Positions 1 through 11,913 of a stretch of 64,000 nt of DNA are shown in pieces. Made by a program: the position numbers and the translations under genes. The notes beneath the pieces were generated by a model, which was given only the letters and a program-made list of their open reading frames with translations, did not search any database and was not told the origin of the DNA. Each line of letters starts with the position of its first letter. Within the stretch, counting starts at the first letter, position 1. Source of the stretch: Histoplasma ohiense (lineage: Eukaryota; Ascomycota; Eurotiomycetes; Onygenales; Ajellomycetaceae); NCBI GenBank assembly GCA_017607445.1, contig JAEVHH010000002.1:2223501-2287500 (forward strand), in the 5' to 3' direction.

Positions 1-491
1 ACTGATTTCTTCCTCCACTGCCATCACCCTCTTTTTTTTTCTCCTTTTCTTCTCCCACATCTATCCGGGATACCTCCCTTGCGTTCCGGTGGGTTGTATC
101 ATCATAATCGCCCACTTCATGCTATATACCCTCTGCTTATATTGTCCCTATCTCTTTTTCTTTCCAGGGATTGTATGTCTATCCTTGATAGTTTTGGTGC
201 GTCCATTGCGCAGGCGCCCAGTCCGATAATTATTCTGAATTTTATGTGTGGTATTTTTTCTCCCCTTTCGCTGCTCGCTGCGTATATCTATGAAGGCTCT
301 CTCTCATGTTTTAGACCCAACTTACACTTTATCGCGAAAAATGATCTGATTGGCACAAATCTATATAAACCGAATTACCCCTTAATCTTCTATAGTGTAT
401 ACGTGCAGATATATTTATATCCGTGTATGTTGTATGTGTAACTGCGTCTGTACATCCCACCACGGCGAAACGGAAAGCCCACCATATGACA

Positions 492-516
492 ACGACGACG
501 ACGACGACGACGACGA
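492..516. repeat. ACG trinucleotide microsatellite
   Basis: About eight uninterrupted ACG units lie in intergenic DNA. Confidence 0.9.
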
Positions 517-640
517 TGGCAGTGGAATGAGAAACGGTGAAAAAGTAAAGCTGGAATAAAAAACCGGCTCTGATCTATTCCGACTATCAAGGTGAAGTTA
601 TTGTGTATATACAATTTTTAGGTGGGATGCGCCTCTCCCA

Positions 641-677
641 CCCTCTCCCTCTCCCTCTCCCTCTCCCTCTCCCTCTT
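641..677. repeat. CTCTCC hexanucleotide repeat
   Basis: About six tandem CCCTCT units, followed about 90 bases later by a T20 tract (770-789). Confidence 0.9.
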
Positions 678-1407
678 CCAAAACGAACGACTCCAACGCG
701 ATTCACGTTGGAACGGATTACTTAATAGGGTTTTGTCCTATCGTGGGCGCGTTCGCTGTTGCATGCTGGTTTTTTTTTTTTTTTTTTTTCGTTTTGTTTC
801 GTTCTGTGTATAGATATTACTCTTCTCCAACAGGGACACATCATGCAGCGGAGAGAGAGAGAGAAAGAAATTACAATGGCAATGTGCGAAGTTCTATCAA
901 GAGCCCGATGTTCAAGGCAGCGTTTTGCAACCTTTACCTGGGGGCCCCGGGGTGCCGGCTTAAAAACTCAAAACAGAAAGAAATTCAGTCCATCCCCAGG
1001 CAAGAACGCAGATTTAAAATTTTGGACAAAAACCTAGTCAAAGCCTCTTCCCTCCGTTAACTGCATCTCAACTGCATACTAAATCGCGACCTGGGCATTG
1101 GTAGCCTCGCTTCATGACCCCCATGCTGCCAGCGCTTGTCAGCCATCTCGCTTGTGCCGTCCCCCATCTGCAAATGCCTTCGTAGCAGCAAATGTTGCTC
1201 CGATCATCCCGGGAGTAGCGTAACACATCGACAACATTATTACCCTCTCCCACCACCCTCTCCAAACCAACAACAGGATGCCAATGAAACAATCCGGGAA
1301 TTCCCCCACCGACGCGCAGGATGCCGGTGCTTCCCATTTATAAATTTGGAAAAAACAGCAGATCATGTGGTTGCATCAAACATTTCAAACAGCACGCAAT
1401 CAATACA

Positions 1408-3090
1408 TTAGACATCGAATGTCTCATCGGGGAAATCGGGACGGTCTGTAGGCTCGGGGGAGCCTGCCGAGCTCCTTCGCGCCCTCTCCTTAGCTTCAAA
1501 ACGTTGGGCGTATGTGGCAGCCAGACTTGAAGAGAAGGAATTAAGTATTTTGGCCTTCTCCGACTCGAGTAATTTTGCCGTATTCAACTCAACGTCAGGG
1601 AACTTCCATGGGAAATATGCTTTAGAATGAGACCCTTTCACATAGAACATACAATCTATCTTGTGTAGGGCACTACAAAATTCCCAACAGGCGATGCAAG
1701 ATAGTTTTGACACCCCAATATATGGCAATACTGAGATCCCCAAACGACTGTTGCCAATTAGATAGAGTACAAGCATGCATTCGCAATGAACAAAACCCTT
1801 AACAGAATTCCTCCTCTTGAAACTCTTTTGAAGATGAAGCCCTGGAATATTTTTATTCTTTTCTGAAATATCCTTGAGAAGCGAGCTATCACACCGAGCT
1901 TCAAGAATCGCTTCAGCAATCTGACGCCACTTATCTGGGGAGGGGAGCTGAATTTCTCTCTGACTGTGGTTCAGACACTCAACTTCAATGTCTGTATTGA
2001 CCAAATATTTTTGATAGAGACGAGGCGAATAGGCGTACTGTAAAAGGATATCTGTGTTGTTTGAAATTGAAGACATTTTCTTCAAGAATTGCTCGAGTGG
2101 AAATTCTGAGACCAGGCATTAGTAAAACAAGAGTGATAGAATAGTTGGAAACTTACCGTCTACTTCGGATGGGATTTGAGAAAAGCCAGACAACCATGTC
2201 TTTTTATTAAATAGCTTTTGAGTCTTAGTTGCAATAGAACACAAGCTCCAAACCAAATGATCCGTCTTATCAGTAGGAAATGACGCAGAGGTTTTTGTCA
2301 TATAATGTAACATCCAGTTTATAACCTTGGAGCATGACTTCAGGATATTGACACTGTCATTGCTACCAATATTCAGCTTCTCAGCGATACGGATGAATGT
2401 CAATCCTCGGGAGGATTTGGTGGGATTGAATTGCTTATGAAGTCTCTGATAAATTTTTGGAAGAGCAAACAAGAATACTCTTCTACGAAATAAATGAACC
2501 TTCTGGCTGAGATGAGCGGGGAAATTCTTCTCATCAATCTTAGAGGAATCCACTCTGCTGGGTTCTGATTGCTGAGGTTTGTTCTGACTGGTTTGTATCT
2601 CCTGTTCTGCAATTTTTCGATAATCGGCAAAGTCATTTCCAAGTGCCTTTAGGTCACAAATGAGCTCATAGGCGTGTTTGTAAGTTCTATCGAGAATGCC
2701 TGTTTGAAAGAAAAAGTCAATTATTTTCTCACAAGTATGTTAAACACACTTGTTGATAGTACCTGTATTGGAAGCAAGAGTCAGAATTATTCTCTTTTCC
2801 AAACCATTTTGTTGGCTATGCATCCCAACTGCTATTACTTCCCCTCTTGGCTTTGAGACAAGCACACTGGCGATGGCGTCTAGAACAATACGAAGCCGTT
2901 CATGAAAGGTATCTTCAAGGTGGGTATCCGCTCGACGTGGAAGTTCATTTTGGGGGCCAACTTCAGTAAGGAGGGCGATAAGATGTTCGACGTCCATAGT
3001 TCCATGAGACAAAAGTCTATAGAGTTCAAGACAAAGACGAACGCGTTTAGCCTGACGTGATAGTTCGATATGGAGGTAAGTTCTGTTCAA
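1408..3090 (-). CDS. OTT_1508-like deaminase family protein, 5' end unresolved
   Basis: Three exons read well on the minus strand: 3090-2764 or further upstream, 2699-2157, and 2105-1408, with introns at 2763-2700 and 2156-2106. The C-terminal part carries a zinc-deaminase signature: an HCE motif (FVHCECML) followed about 30 residues later by C-x2-C in SCIACWEFC. This matches the fungal OTT_1508-like deaminase family (Pfam 14441), which lies within the nucleic-acid deaminase superfamily. The N-terminal part (MDVEHLIALLTEVG and following) resembles the helical leader of these fungal proteins. The tail is charged and probably disordered. Substrate is unknown. A further upstream exon may lie near 3113-3183 (ending KVFPANT before a good donor), but no start codon is clear because the sequence beyond is AT-rich and degenerate. 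The gene may therefore be truncated. The family call is from motif recognition only. Confidence 0.72.
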
Positions 3091-3099
3091 GAGGATAAC

Positions 3100-4571
3100 T
3101 ACCTGGTATTGGCCGGAAAAACCTTTCGGTGAGGTTCTAATCTTGGCTTCAAATATTTACGGTTCCAGGTATGAGATCCTGCAAGAGGGTTGAACCACTA
3201 GTTATATAGTACAGTTTAAGCTCATCTTAAGTATACTTCTTCATGATGTATATCTTAAGCATTCACCCTCCACTGTAAGCTCTATATAGTATTTTTATTG
3301 ACTACTATAGGCCACTGCTGTAGCTATCACTTGTCATTCTAAATATATCTCTTGACATTATATCTTAATCTGTGATAGTGGCACTACCTCCTGACCTAGT
3401 CATCAAGCTCAGAAGCACAGTATAAGCCCCGACCTTACCTTATATCTCATAAGAGGCTTGCTAGGTTAGAGACTCAGTAGCAGAATGGGTGTAGAAGGGG
3501 GTTGGTTGCGTAAGTTAACTACTAACGGGTGCTAACCCGTCACAGATATTTCACTTAATCTCAGATTAATTATTAGATTCAAATCACTTAACAAACTGAC
3601 TAGACATGCTTTTAATAATGTATGGAGACATAGTTAGTATGTTATTTTGCAGCTTTTTGTAGCTCTCTAAGGACCATAACCTGTAGGAGGATAACATTGT
3701 TCAACACAATATGTTGGTGGGGCACGTGATAGGGTAAGCCGTAGTAACCCACTAACAGGCTAGGGCTAGGACCTCCAACAGATCCGTACACTAGTAATAA
3801 TATTTCGGCTTTCATGAAATTTTGATACCAATCTGGATATGCAGATATGGGGCATCAGAAAGCACACATGATAGTAGCGGATGCTTTTTTCAATGTTTCT
3901 CTAATTAGTGGTCTAATCCAATTCCCTAATCTAACCTCTAATCCTCATCCTAAACAAGTGATGTTATTATGTTGTCCTGCATCCTGTTTCTGAGTTTAGG
4001 CTTAGCGTCCACTGCATAAATACGAGCATCTCTCTTCGAGGCGAGATCTCCTGCCGAACAACTTTCCTGCGCATTCCGTTCCCTCTCCTACTCACATTTT
4101 TAGCTGGAGGAAACAAGGACCAAAGGACGGCCTGTGCAGCCTGTTCATAACGCCCGCTCGTGTCACTCTTCACTTTTCGAACCGTCCTTCGACAATAATC
4201 ATAAACCCGCGCAGCTGGCTCCCGATGAGCAAAGTTCCTACTTTCCACCGCATCTCGAACCAGCTGTGCAGTTCCGTCGGAATATTACCTGAGTGTCACT
4301 GAAGGGGTATCTATATCGGCTTTTCCTGCCTGGAAAATCAGGGTCGTTAGGTGCCTCTTCCGTGTTACAATCGAGCACCCGTGTAGCAAAGAATACAGAT
4401 TAGGTATAAGTTTATCCATATCTCGTTTTATTCTTCCGATCAAAACCATTTGTGCAGAATACCGAGCTTGGCTTTATTCAATTCGAACGTAACTCGGTTT
4501 GGAATGTCCATACCTCCCTTCCCGCGCGCAGATTGACAACTATCTCAGCTTTCTAACCCTTGCGATAAAGA
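3100..4571. other. Intergenic, AT-rich decayed block plus RBD2 upstream region
   Basis: From about 3170 to 3960 the sequence is AT-rich, with many short TA-rich words and no sustained open frame; this looks like old, mutated repeat DNA. From 3967 to 4248 a 93-codon minus-strand frame exists, but it has no recognisable domain and I do not call it. The last 300 bases are the probable promoter and leader of the rhomboid gene. Confidence 0.5.
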
Positions 4572-5787
4572 ATGGCGAGCCCGCTCCCACCCCTACCGTT
4601 TAACCCGGGGCGATTACGTTCATATATACTTCGTTTACCACTATTTACACGCGTTGTCATCTTCGTCATTGCAGTATTTTGGGTCTTGGGCATTCAGTCG
4701 CTATGGGATGTGGTACAATGGGGTGCCTTGATACCCAGCGAGACCGGATTCGGATCGCGTGCGTAAAATCTCTATTTTGTTGTGACATAAACGAAAATCT
4801 GCTTTCGGAGAACACTGGAAATTTTCAGACTATATTTTGCTAACTCTACCTTGCTTTTTTTTTTTTTTTTTTCGAAGTGTACCGGCTCAACACCTATCCG
4901 TTTATTCACAATGGGTTGTTCCACACTATCTGGAACGTCCTAGCTCTAACACCTCTCTTGGAGAGGTTTGAGGCGGAACATGGCACCCTTACATCCGTCG
5001 CGTTATTTATCGGACGTTCGTATTTAGATATTCTTTAGTTCATTGGGCTCTCTTCTTCGAATGAAACTGACCGATGCTATTTCATCTAGCACTGTCAACA
5101 TTGCCAGCGGGCCTATACTTGCTCTTTGAAAAGGTCATTTTAAGGGGTAACACGACTGCCTTAGGCTCTAGGTAAGTTTCCTCGCACTCATCGGTTATGC
5201 AAAATAAGCACACACAGCTAACTTTCATCCTAACAGTGTATGGATATTTTTGCTTCTCGGAATTGAGGCAATAAAAACATTCCAAACGAATCCTCATTTT
5301 GTGTTAGTTCTCCCATTCCTTGTTTCTTTGCCTTCATCATTTGTTGTTTGCTGGCTACTGACATTCCTTCGATAGTATTGGAATATATAGAATTCCCACG
5401 TGGACGACGCCATTATTTTTAATAATTTTGGTGTTTGCACTAATCCCCAATACCAGCCTCCTGGGCCACTTATCTGGTCTCGCTGTTGGCTATATTTGTA
5501 AGTTCCTTCTCGCTTTCCCACAATATCTACTACATCTGGCGATCTTGGAGACTCACGAATACTGTGTAAATGAAGTTGGACTAGGATACCTGAAGTTTCT
5601 CGTTCCGCCCGAGAAAATCCTTCGCTGGATCGAAAGGAAACTAAACCTTCTCGCAAGATTACCTCACTACGTCTCGGTCGATCAAAAAACCTATGGAAGG
5701 TACGGAATCTTATCCTCCAGGGAGTTTGATCAGGAATCGGGGGCAATAAACCTTCCACTGGGCTCTACCCAACGTCTGGGCCCATAA
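4572..5787 (+). CDS. RBD2: Rhomboid-type intramembrane serine protease, Rbd2/RbdB family
   Basis: Six exons (4572-4758, 4878-5015, 5090-5171, 5237-5302, 5376-5497, 5576-5787) join in frame to 268 residues. The protein has several membrane segments. After the third comes LGSSVWIF, which fits the GxSxxxF form of the catalytic serine motif reported for fungal Rbd2 proteins. A later helix carries GHLSGLAVGY with the catalytic histidine. The C-terminal cytosolic tail (PPEKILRW, LPHYVSVDQKTYGRYG) is the conserved Rbd2 tail. In fission yeast and Aspergillus this Golgi protease is tied to sterol/hypoxia SREBP processing; that role is inferred from family. Intron 1 contains a T18 tract. The next gene (GAA1) follows on the same strand about 290 bases downstream. 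Confidence 0.93.
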
Positions 5788-6075
5788 GAACATTTAGCGA
5801 ATTGATATGCACATGCATGAATTAATTTCTTACTGTATATATTTGTTTTTTTAATGTCTACCAATTTATTAATTATGGGGGACCGGCATATAACAATGAA
5901 TGTGAGATAGATGGAAATTATACAGTATTGATAACGTAGGTGGTCTCTGTGACGTGCCGTAGTCCAGCTATCCCACCTGCAACTTCGGAGTTCAATTCAA
6001 ACATGCGCACCCATCCGGCCTGTACAATTAGCTTATAGCCTCGTGGGGATATGATTCCCGGAGGTCTCTCGTTCA

Positions 6076-8435
6076 ATGGCTTTAATATGTAAGAAATAAA
6101 TCCACCCAAGTCGTCTTCCAATCATAGACAAAATGCACTCCTCGTTCTCTGGTTCTAACGATTGTATATCACAAAACAGCCAATTTAATCCTCAGGCTAC
6201 GCCGCGATCCACGCCTGTTATATGAATTTCCCCCGTATATATCTGCAATTCTCGTCGTGGTCGGGGTTGTTTGGCTCTTTCTCCTCCCACTTAACGAGTA
6301 CTCTCGCCAAACATACATCTCTGAAAACGCGCTTTTACCGGGGCAGGTGCACACGTATTTCGCAGGGAGTGAGCAAAATGTCTTTCGGGGATATAGACGG
6401 GAAATTGACCTCGTGAAGGATGCGGAGTATGATGTGTACGTGGCTTTTAAGTTTCTTTTTATTTTGCAGGACACTAAAAGTGCTCTCAGTGCCTGAAGGG
6501 GCATGGAATACCTTGATAGTATTATATATCTAACTGTAATCTTCCTATTGTGTTGGTCTTTATTTCACCACTTTTTCTATAGAGAGACATATAACTAACC
6601 CTCCTCATTGTACTTCTATTGACACAGGAAGTCTGAAAAGATCCAGTCGATATTTCGAGAATCCGGTCTGAAAATTGCAACTCAAGATTATGAGTATCGG
6701 TCAGCTGGAAACACGCATCGTGGACAAAATGTTTATGGTGTCATTCATGCTCCAAGAGGAGATGGGACAGAAGCCATTGTTTTGGTGGCCGCTTGGAAAA
6801 CCATTGACGGCGAACCAAACCTCAATGGCGTGACTTTGGCTCTGACCCTGGCTAGATATTTCAAACGTTCGCCTCTCCCAAGTGAAAGTTAAGAACGGGA
6901 ATAGCAAAATCAAATACTAACCTATGTTGAGAATAGGGTGGTCCCTGTGGTCCAAAGATATCATAATCCTAATTACGCCAGACAGCAAATCCGGTACACA
7001 AGCATGGGCCGATGCCTATCATGATATGCACCCAGCATCCGTCCAATCTCTTCCTCTCAAAAGTGGTGCTTTGCAAGGCGCTCTGGTTTTCGAATACCCC
7101 TTCGACCACAGGTTCGAATCTATCCATATCGCGTACGATGGTGTCAATGGACAGCTGCCAAACCTCGACTTATTCAACACTGCCGTTTCAGTAATCCATG
7201 GCCAAATGGGCAATTCAGCAACCTTGCAGAAGATGTATGAGCACAATGATAGCTACAAAATGCGCCTGAAAACAATGCTTCGAGGCATGATAAATCAGGG
7301 GCTGGGTAATGCTGCTGGCGCTCATAGCAGCTTTATTCCTTATCACATTGATGCGATTACGATCCAGACTATCGGAAACGGATGGCAGGACGAAATGGCG
7401 CTTGGCAGGATCGTGGAAAGTCTTGTCCGCAGCTTGAATAATCTCCTAGAACATTTCCATCAGAGCTTCTTCTTCTATATTTTAATGCAGGCGAACCGGT
7501 TCGTAAGCATTGGGACATATCTTCCCAGCGCAATGTTGATTGCGGGGAACTTCACCATCATGGCTGTTGCTCTATGGATGAAAAGTGGAGTTCGTCCTTC
7601 CGCAGGCACAAACGCAGGATTGGAGGATTATGTTTCCAAGAAAGGAATATCAAATGGAATGGAAAACATCATCGCTGATCAGGAAGGAAATGGCATTCTG
7701 GAACGACATATGACGTTGCCACTGGCGCTGGTGTTTGGATTGCATCTAGTAGGATTTATCCCGCTCTATGCCTTCAACAACATGCACCATCAAGTAAGTG
7801 TAGTGTTTTTTCTAATAAAAAGAAATTCGAACTCCGTCCCATGAACAACACCCTTGACTAACCCATTTTCCTCACAGTACTTTGAACCAGCAACCTACCT
7901 ACTAGTCTTTATAAACATCGTCCTCCCAATACTTCTCGCTGCAATCATAACCCGCTGCTCCCGCCCATCAACCCAACAATACGTCCTCATAAAATCCTTC
8001 TCCCTCCTCCTCCTCGGTCTCTTCCTTTCTGCACTCGCAACCTTAAACTTCTCCCTCTCACTCATGATCGGCCTGTTATGTACTCCCCTATCCTATATCG
8101 TCCCGATCCCAAACGAACCTAGCCAAAACGCAACCGCGAATTCGAAACCATCAGCTTCTACGGACAAGGCCAGAGAAAAGTCAACAAATTCAACCTCAAC
8201 GTCAGTGACGACTATCCTCCTCACCCTGTTCGGTCTAATCTTCATGAATCTACTTTCCCCCACTGTAGTTCTGTTGGCTGCATGTCACTACTGGCAGATT
8301 CCGATAACGACCTTGTTGACTGAGGCGGTGTTCGGATGGGACGTATGGGGGGTGTGGACTCAGGTAGCCTTCTGGTGTATGTGGTGGCCTGCTTGGCAAT
8401 GTGGATGTGTGTTACTAGCGTCGTCCTTTTTCTGA
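6076..8435 (+). CDS. GAA1: GPI transamidase complex subunit Gaa1
   Basis: Five exons (6076-6088, 6180-6435, 6628-6866, 6937-7793, 7878-8435) join in frame to 640 residues. The first exon is only 13 bases and encodes MALI plus one base. I chose it because ATG GCT TTA ATA T followed by GTAAGA joins exactly to the LRLRRDPRLL segment typical of Gaa1 N termini. After that come a membrane segment, then the lumenal domain (LLPGQVHTYF, DGVNGQLPNLDL, SSFIPYHIDAITI), which resembles an M28 peptidase fold and has no confirmed protease role, then several C-terminal membrane helices. Gaa1 acts in the ER membrane with Gpi8, Gpi16, Gpi17 and Gab1, attaching GPI anchors to proteins. Family membership is clear; only the tiny first exon is inferred. 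Confidence 0.94.
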
Positions 8436-8986
8436 GAAAGATGGAATGGCTGTTTCCTAACTTCACGGTGAGATTCTGGTGGTTGAAGGAGGGGGAAAGG
8501 GTTACGGGGAGACTCGTTTTCTCTTTTCATTTCCTTTCTTTCAGTATTTGTTTTTTATGTTATGCTATTATACTCCAAGAAGCTATTATGCCAGTTCGAG
8601 CGGAAGTAACGGTAAGGCCCATTCTGTCAAAATTTTTAAATATTCCCCGTGGTAGCTAATTTCCAATCATGTATTCCATATCGGGGCCATTGTGAGGACC
8701 CTCATCCAGCATCCTTTGCCTTGACTTCGTTCATAGACATGTCTTTTGCACAATATTTGAACTAGGCCCTGGTGCAGATTGATAAGATCTACCACGAATC
8801 ATAACGTGAAAGCTCTCACAACAACTAACCTTGCAACCCAGATAAAAATTTTAATCTTACACGGGACAGCTGGTTAAATCAAGAAAAGGTCCCAGCAAAC
8901 GTGTAGAGCTATGATATTGAATAAATGAAAAAGCCAAGAGGAAAAATGGTTATGGCAAAGGTTAAAAGAAAATGGGGGTTGTCTGT
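8436..8986. other. Convergent 3' intergenic region between GAA1 and RPN9
   Basis: The two flanking genes end facing each other. No further gene is visible; the sequence is AT-rich and fits two 3' UTRs. Confidence 0.6.
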
Positions 8987-10306
8987 CTAGGCTGCCCAAA
9001 CATCCTTCCCAACCCCTTCAATCCAGTGACCCAGTTGATTAACCCCAGAATCCCACTCACGCAGCCGATTCCTCATTCCTTCTATCTGCCCCATGTCCAG
9101 AACCTTGGGCTGCACCCAACTGATCTTTGCCATCTGCGCAACTTGGTCGATGGTTCCCTTGAGCAGGCCGAGGCTAAGTGCCTTCATAATAAGATGTTCG
9201 ATCTCGTTAGGCTGCACTTTAGTCTCCTCTGAAATCGCACTGAATGTCATTATACGGTCATGTGGCGGCCGGCGGAACACAGTCTCCGTCAGGGCGGCCA
9301 GCGAGATCTTCTGGTATAAGAAGGTCTTGTGTTGTTCCAGGAGCTGGTTCTTGCTAACGTTCCCTGCGAGAACATCGTAAGCGGCCAGGTCACCACGGTT
9401 AAATGCGAAGAGCAGGTCGCGGAGCCAGGCGTGTTGTGTGTTTTTGAGAGAGTCAAGGACGGGGTGAAGAAGGAGTTCGCCAAAGTTGTAGATGGAGTCT
9501 GAGACGAGGGCGGCTATGCTCAAGTCGTATGCTCTGGCGGCACAATCTTCTTGTGTCAGGTCTTTGACGTCCACGCATGCAAGGTAAAGCAAGGCGTTTG
9601 TATAGTAGGAAGCAAATTCTAGTTTGGCCTAAAATACCGGACATACGAGAAGGAGATTAGAAAACCGTTGATGAATATATATATATATATACGTATGTGT
9701 ATGTGTGATGAGGCAAGGGCTTACGTGATAGTACTCCGCATTTACTTTGTAGAATGCAGCATGTACCACTGTCTCAACGGAGTCAAAAGAATCCAAAACG
9801 CGTTCAGACGCATCCAAATCCTTCCGTGCTCCTTCAAAGTCCTTTAATCGAAGCTTCACATTGGCCACATCCGCCATGGCGTAAACATATGCATCTTGTG
9901 ATCCCGGTTTGCTCACCCTATCAGCAAGCGACGTAAGGAATGCGAGGCGTTCTCTGTCATCTATATCCGCAGAGTTAGGTGTTTGAGATTTTCATGTCAT
10001 CTTCTGGAAAACAGAAAAGAAAAAAAAACTAGACCAACCTTCACATTGTGTCGATGCCATCAACCCCAGTGTAACAAATTTCAGCTGATTGATCTTGTCT
10101 GCAAAGCTGAGGATAAAGTTCTTGAAGATGGCTAATCTCTGCGGCGCACTTTCCGGGAGACAGAAGAATTCTATCAGAGCGTTCGTGAGCTGATGCCATA
10201 GTTTTCGCTCCCAGAAATCTTCGAAGGCGAGAAAGGATTCATGGGATTCGCTAAGAGCTTCTTCCCGCTGCTCTGCGAGAAAGTCGGGAATCTTGTCGGC
10301 CTGCAT
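8987..10306 (-). CDS. RPN9: 26S proteasome regulatory subunit Rpn9 (PSMD13)
   Basis: Three minus-strand exons (about 10306-10040, 9960-9725 and 9628-8987) encode one protein. It starts MQADKIPDFLAEQ, runs through a helical-repeat region (FEGARKDLDASERVL, VVHAAFYKVNAEYYH) and ends in a PCI domain with its winged-helix part (ALTETVFRRP, AQMAKISWVQPKVLDMGQI). This is the Rpn9/PSMD13 layout and about the usual length (near 380 residues). Rpn9 is a structural lid subunit that helps hold Rpn10 and stabilise the 26S particle. The intron near 9630-9724 contains an AT dinucleotide run. The gene is divergent from the complex I gene to its right, across 1.6 kb. Confidence 0.95.
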
Positions 10307-11913
10307 TGAAGGAAGAAGGGCGCGGGGCTTGGTGTTATTTGAAGCTAGAGAGATTCAAATGTAATGGAGAAACCCAAAACCGAATAGGAAGCTCCCTACT
10401 CAGGCGTATGTTGTTTTAGTTTTGGGATAGGCGTTGGAGGAGACGTTAGTGTTTGCGAGTGGTATATTGTTGGTTCTCTCTAATGTGGATGAAGCTTCAA
10501 AGAGGCTCTTTTGCCTGCCGTAGTTAGTTAACTAGCGCAGCCCGGAATATTTATTTAGTTTGACTCCGCTTCAATCTTCGATCTGCGAACAATGAACATG
10601 TTGTCCGACAACCCAACCGATTCTTGATTTTGAGAGAAAAATTATACATATGTGTGACTACAACCATCGCTGTAAATGTGGACATTTTATTATTTTTATA
10701 ATCTGCCTCGATTTGTGACTAGCTGGATTGGGCCTCCTCTTAAGTGTTCGAAGCCTGAACATACATGTAATTTTTGGCAGATATTCTCCCTTTCTTCCTG
10801 CCATCTTTTTGTGGCCCTATCTAAGGATGCATACTTTCTTGTTGCAAGCAGATGTCAGACCCGACTTCCAAGAGTGAATAGGCTACACTTATTGAATAGT
10901 TGGATTTCAGATCCAGCATGATGATGTGATGATCACGCAAATATGGAACAACAAAATAGCCTGGTCTTGAGCACTCAGATACCATATATGAAGCTGAGTT
11001 TAGATTTATTATAGTTTCGAATTGCATTCCTGGTGAACATCGTTGAGTTCCTGTCCATTGGAATTGATTAGTTTGTTGGCTGGTTTGTCAATAGCTCCGT
11101 TTGAGATCTAATTCTGCTGCAGGGACATGTTTTATCTTGTTTATTCAAAATATTTATCCGAAACAGCTTGTCAATGATAAACCTGAAATGTTCATAATTT
11201 TGTTAATAATGGGTATCAAAAACAAGCCTGATTAAATGAATAATTGAGATGAGATATGAAAATCCCGGCACATATATGTGTAAATTGCGATTAATCTTTT
11301 CGTTGCAACATCAACTCAGGGGCATTTGGTTGAATGGTATTATACCCCCGTAGCATCTGAGGATTTCTGTTAATGAAAGGGATGTGCAATTGGGTAGTGT
11401 TGAGTTCGATTCTCCATGTTGTGGCCAGTTCAGTTGAGTTCAATCTGGTATCTATGTCAGACTTTTGAGATAGAGAACCATTGCAGATTGTATGCACATA
11501 ATAGGCAAGTTAGAAATATGCTGTATTTGTCATCGCTGTCCGTTTTATATATTTTGCCTTGGGGATTCTGCGCCATCAACCATTCCAATAACATGTAGCA
11601 AAACTTAGAGAAGCTTTGAAAGGTTGGCATCAGGAGACAACATCAGGGTTGAGAAGAAACATAGTTTATTGGATGGAGTCATTTTAGCAGGCCCGACTAT
11701 TCCCTTTCGGGACGGATCCTAAGTTCACAGTTCACCCATCAATTCCACTCGGAAGAACCAGTATACTCGCAGACAAAACAGGTTAACAAGCTTCGAACTC
11801 CACACAGCGCCGCAGGAAAGCTACTTAACTATCGCAATTGCGCCACCGGCGATTCCGGCAGACTCCTTTTCTCAAATTATAACAGATACATGGTCAATTG
11901 ACCGGAGTTTGCA
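10307..11913. other. Divergent intergenic region between RPN9 and the complex I 40-kDa subunit gene
   Basis: No gene is supportable. Short open frames on both strands show no domain and no plausible splicing into longer products. The region must hold two promoters in opposite directions. Confidence 0.55.

Larger units (their letters stand above)
1..1407. other. Intergenic, low-complexity region
   Basis: I see no supportable gene. The stretch is pyrimidine-rich at its left edge and carries an ACG triplet run, a CTCTCC hexamer run, a T20 tract and a short AG run. Open frames here are short, read through these simple repeats and lack any recognisable domain. The right end is the 3' flank of the minus-strand deaminase gene. 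Confidence 0.6.

Noticed and set aside
743..1060. A 105-codon plus-strand frame with a poly-Phe start
   Set aside because: It reads through a T20 tract and AG repeats; no homology or splice logic.
3967..4248. A 93-codon minus-strand frame upstream of RBD2
   Set aside because: Basic, unrecognised product in the promoter area; nothing supports it beyond being open.
5918..6121. A 67-codon minus-strand open frame overlapping the GAA1 start
   Set aside because: No recognisable domain, overlaps the supported first exon and intron of GAA1, and sits in a 290-base gap between two tandem genes.
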